From: Basidiobolus meristosporus CBS 931.73
Taxonomy: Eukaryota > Basidiobolomycota > Basidiobolomycetes > Basidiobolales > Basidiobolaceae
Reading direction: 5' to 3'
DNA length: 45,749 bases
Assembly (NCBI GenBank): GCA_002104905.1
Contig: MCFE01000685.1
Coordinates: 1-45,749 of the forward strand
Shown here: piece by piece, positions 43,626 through 45,749 of the stretch
How the letters are laid out: every line of letters begins with the position of its first letter
Numbering within the stretch: the stretch's first letter is position 1
The notes under the pieces: model-generated
Databases searched by the model: none
The model's input: the letters and a program-made list of their open reading frames with translations, nothing else
What the model was told of the DNA's origin: nothing
Position numbers and translations under genes: made by a program

Positions 43626-44419
43626 TTACTCTGGGTGGTTTGGACTAGGTTTGTACTGGAGCCACTGTGAGGAGAAGCTATATTGGTCCCAGATTGCCTA
43701 GTCAAAGGAGACTCCATTGGTGCTACTGTAGGCTTTCCTGAATCATGAAGGATGGCACTAAGTTGGACTTGTTGATTTTTGACAATACTCTTGAGCTCTT
43801 GCACTTCTTTCTGTTGCTCAAGAAGATGCTCCATGATTGTTGTTAACTTGGTGAGTCTGGAGTCCAAGATGGAACAGGTCTCTCTCAGAAGACTTAAGCT
43901 TTGCTCCACTTGTGAGCTAGCTTCTTCAGAAGGAGATGGTTGAAGTTGAGTTGGAGAAGACATATGTTGCTGAGGAAGATTATCCAGAGAGGAAGTTGAT
44001 TGTAAGGAAGAAGAGTTTGACCTTCTCCTCTTTTGTACACTTGCAGTTGTATCAAGGGAACCTCCAGAAGGCTGTTCCAGTGCAAGCAAAGACTCATGAA
44101 AGACTGATAGCTGAGGGGTCTCCATGGGATCAGAATCAGAGTTATTCAGTGGTAGGGACTTGTCAGAAGAGAGTAAGGGAGCAGTGGGAAGCTGTGAAGC
44201 AAGCTGGCCAAGACATTGTGTCCAAAAGTGAGAAGCCTTGTATTTGGTAGAGCATTGCTTGCACTTGAAGCAACCATAGGTTCCTCTACCAGACCCATTT
44301 GAGTCTTTGGTAAATGCTGCACCTGGTCCAGCACCACACTTGGGGTAAGAAGCCAGAGTTTTATCAGAGTTGTATGTTTCCAATACAGTTTTGGCAGGCT
44401 CTTCTAGCCAATACCACCC
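43556..44419 (-). CDS. LINE unit 2 ORF1, N-terminal part
   Basis: The frame is open from the telomeric junction to TAG at 43556, about 287 codons, with no ATG near the beginning; the first in-frame ATGs are well inside. The telomeric CCCTAA itself supplies the in-frame stop just upstream. Near the start is a Cys-rich patch, YPKCGAGPG...YGCFKCKQC...FWTQC, resembling a zinc ribbon with one cysteine missing. A Ser/Thr-rich stretch follows, then a coiled coil (about 185-240: QVEQSLSLLRETCSILDSRL, MEHLLEQQKEVQELKSIVKN). It matches the oligomerising half of a LINE ORF1 protein. The nucleic-acid-binding half continues in the -1 frame. Either a programmed shift or a real lesion separates them. Confidence 0.65.
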   Translation of the reverse strand, partial: GWYWLEEPAKTVLETYNSDKTLASYPKCGAGPGAAFTKDSNGSGRGTYGCFKCKQCSTKYKASHFWTQCLGQLASQLPTAPLLSSDKSLPLNNSDSDPMETPQLSVFHESLLALEQPSGGSLDTTASVQKRRRSNSSSLQSTSSLDNLPQQHMSSPTQLQPSPSEEASSQVEQSLSLLRETCSILDSRLTKLTTIMEHLLEQQKEVQELKSIVKNQQVQLSAILHDSGKPTVAPMESPLTRQSGTNIASPHSGSSTNLVQTTQSNPHQAESLPNQQLSHTEDLPLLK

Positions 44420-44431
44420 TTAGGGTTAGGG
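44420..44431 (+). repeat. Interstitial telomeric repeats between units 2 and 3
   Basis: TTAGGGTTAGGG leads straight into the G run (44429-44435) that is the 3' terminus of unit 3. Confidence 0.9.
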
Positions 44432-44521
44432 GGGGATGATCATCACCAAAGGGTGAAATCTTTATTTAAATAATAAATAAAGAAGCCAAGTTTGAATATG
44501 AATATCTGAGATGCAGGAAGC

Positions 44522-45322
44522 CTACAAGATAAACTTGGACTTTGCTGTATCCCAAATATCCTCAATATCAAAGTCTAGAGGAGAGTGTAGCAAGACTGCT
44601 TGTTCACTGTAGTATTTCTTGAGGAAGTTTGTGACTTGAAGGGAAGGAGAGTTTTTCAACAAGCTGGTAAATCTTTTGAGGAGTTCTTTTTCCAGAGAGA
44701 ATGGCACAAAGAGTGGAATGTCCAAATGATGTCTGAATATATGCTCTGAGAGCTCCCAATCCAGCATATTTATGACTTCTTCTGTAAAATCTTCAACAAT
44801 ATCTTTGTCAAGAATAACTTCCAAGAGATCCCTGGCAATGTACTGAATGTTAATAATCTTGGGCATATGAATACCTAGGTCCTTGAGGTAGTTTCTTTGT
44901 TCTGATATTGGGAGATATCCTGCATTTCTGAAATAGCAAACAGCCCAGTTGGCAGTAGGAGGAGTATCAGGGCTGACAGGGAATCTTCTTCTAGCTTTAG
45001 AGTGCACTGGCTTAGGAGACTGTCTTGATGCAAGGGCAGCTGGTTTTGGATGAGCTTGAAGTGCTTGGGAGTAGGTCTGAGTACAAGTAGTAGAAGTTCC
45101 TGGTTGCTGAGAATTTTCAGATTGACTGGATGTAGAGCTAATTGAGGGGTTGCAAGGTAAGGAAGAAGCTGAAAGAGAAGTGGAGAGGGCTGGGTGAAGT
45201 TCAGAAAGAGTTTTGAAAAGAATTTGGATCTGAGATTTCAACATTGAGTTTTCAGCTTCAAGAAGAGAAACTCTTTGTTCAAGGTAAGAAGTCTGTAAAG
45301 AGTGAAAGTTGGGTAAAGACAT
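44522..45322 (-). CDS. LINE ORF1-like protein of unit 3
   Basis: 266 aa with a proper ATG start. An N-terminal coiled coil (about 10-42: LEQRVSLLEAENSMLKSQIQ) is followed by a Ser/Thr/Pro-rich linker and a basic patch (KPVHSKARRRFPVSP). The C-terminal domain of about 120 aa has NWAVCYFRNAGYLPI, YLKDLGIHMPKIINIQYIAR and LLEVILDKD. This pattern parallels the ORF1 C-terminal half of unit 2 (helix, ILxI strand, LE strand), suggesting an RRM-like RNA-binding fold. It probably forms an RNP with element RNA. No zinc knuckle is seen. It is the only ORF of the unit, so a reverse transcriptase would have to come from elsewhere. Confidence 0.7.
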   Translation of the reverse strand: MSLPNFHSLQTSYLEQRVSLLEAENSMLKSQIQILFKTLSELHPALSTSLSASSLPCNPSISSTSSQSENSQQPGTSTTCTQTYSQALQAHPKPAALASRQSPKPVHSKARRRFPVSPDTPPTANWAVCYFRNAGYLPISEQRNYLKDLGIHMPKIINIQYIARDLLEVILDKDIVEDFTEEVINMLDWELSEHIFRHHLDIPLFVPFSLEKELLKRFTSLLKNSPSLQVTNFLKKYYSEQAVLLHSPLDFDIEDIWDTAKSKFIL

Positions 45323-45366
45323 GGAAGTAGTAAATAAGAAGAAAGGAGTAGTTGGGGTGGGAGGGT

Positions 45367-45557
45367 GGGAAAATAGGTAAGAAGAAACAAGAGGAAAGAT
45401 CTGAAATTTAAAATCTCAGAATTTATAGATGGATGGACAAGGGTAGAGGATAGATTAATCCAGGGTTAGGGAAAAATAGGTAAGAAGAAACAAGAGGAAA
45501 GATCTGAAATTGAAAATCTCAGAATTTATAGATGGATGGACAAGGGTAGAGGATAGA
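45367..45557 (-). repeat. Tandem duplication of the unit 3 5' leader
   Basis: Two nearly identical copies of about 89 bp, at 45367-45455 and 45469-45557, differ at a few positions. They are separated by TTAATCCA and a single GGGTTAGGG block. Both end at the same element 5' terminus (GGATAGA on the + strand). Confidence 0.9.
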
Positions 45558-45749
45558 GGGTTAGGGTTAGGGTTAGGGTTAGGGTTAGGGTTAGGGTTAG
45601 GGTTAGGGTTAGGGTTAGGGTTAGGGTTAGGGTTAGGGTTAGGGTTAGGGTTAGGGTTAGGGTTAGGGTTAGGGTTAGGGTTAGGGTTAGGGTTAGGGTT
45701 AGGGTTAGGGTTAGGGTTAGGGTTAGGTTAGGGTTAGGGTTAGGGTTAG
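45558..45749 (+). repeat. Terminal telomere, (TTAGGG)n
   Basis: About 32 TTAGGG units running to the end of the window, G strand pointing outward, with one shortened unit (TTAGG) near 45723. This marks the chromosome end. Confidence 0.98.

Larger units (their letters stand above)
39641..44419 (-). mobile_element. Telomeric LINE unit 2 (ORF1 + endonuclease/RT ORF2)
   Basis: A minus-strand non-LTR retrotransposon of about 4.8 kb between two TTAGGG tracts. In element sense its order is split ORF1, ORF2, 3' UTR. The 3' UTR ends AATAAAAGAATTTAGACCCC, then CCCTAA repeats. The ORF1 frame is open to the distal junction without an ATG, so the unit is probably 5'-truncated. Its 3' end differs from units 1 and 3, so at least two families share this telomere. 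There is no RNase H domain. Confidence 0.9.
44429..45557 (-). mobile_element. Telomeric LINE unit 3 (ORF1 only, outermost)
   Basis: About 1.1 kb in element sense: a 5' UTR with a duplicated leader (45323-45557), one ORF (44522-45322), then a 3' UTR. The 3' UTR has AATAAAGATTTCACC, the hairpin TCACC-CTTT-GGTGA and a 7-base C run that abuts telomeric repeats. It has no reverse transcriptase. The 3' end matches unit 1, so it is probably a non-autonomous or internally deleted relative. The 5' terminus (TCTATCCTCTACCC in element sense) touches the terminal telomere. Confidence 0.8.

Noticed and set aside
45510-45731. ORF of repeated Gly-Leu
   Set aside because: It is the translation of TTAGGG repeats.

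Overview
The window is the right-hand end of a fungal chromosome. It finishes in about 190 bp of uninterrupted TTAGGG repeats (45558-45749) that run 5'-3' towards the end. The genes have short GT-AG introns (about 50-170 bp), TATA boxes and AATAAA signals. The gene set (group I G-alpha, WOPR regulator, Rvs167-type BAR/SH3 protein, chitin deacetylase, Pom1/DYRK kinase) is fungal. Low gene density, a cAMP-receptor-like 7TM protein and a pair of PL14 lyases suggest an early-diverging filamentous fungus, but I cannot name the species.

Layout. 1-1.6 kb is nested LTR-retrotransposon debris: a partial LTR, a copia-type gag fragment with its LTR and primer-binding site, and an inverted partial LTR. 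1.6-3.8 kb has no identified gene, though it may hold decayed coding sequence. 3.9-6.1 kb holds two convergent secreted PL14 polysaccharide lyases. 6.1-10 kb is gene-free apart from a solo LTR. 10-15.4 kb has a PNPOx-like flavoprotein, an SP-rich IQ-motif protein and a seven-exon BAR/SH3 gene. 15.7-19.1 kb has a peroxisomal SCP2-type thiolase and a five-exon G-alpha. 19.1-22.3 kb is gene-free. 22.4-25.7 kb is a DYRK kinase gene (11 exons in my model). 27.5-32.7 kb has a GPI-type chitin deacetylase, an F-box/LRR protein and a 7TM receptor. 32.7-36.7 kb is gene-free. 36.9-37.8 kb encodes a WOPR (Gti1/Pac2/Wor1) regulator, the last unique gene before the chromosome end.

39.0-45.6 kb is the most interesting part: a head-to-tail array of three non-LTR retrotransposon units, all transcribed from the telomere inward. 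They are separated by short TTAGGG tracts and capped by the terminal telomere. Unit 1 is a 5'-truncated 3' end. Unit 2 carries a split ORF1 and an intact-looking 1015-aa endonuclease/reverse transcriptase. Unit 3 carries only an ORF1 but shares a 3'-terminal hairpin and G-run junction with unit 1. The junctions read as first-strand cDNA continuing directly from the telomeric G strand. This fits elements that attach to chromosome ends and are then resealed by telomerase, comparable in logic to MoTeR, SART/TRAS and HeT-A/TART.

Working together: the receptor, G-alpha, WOPR factor, DYRK kinase and BAR protein are all signalling, morphogenesis or polarity functions, and the lyases and deacetylase act on the wall or extracellular polysaccharide. 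Nothing in the sequence shows that they are co-regulated.
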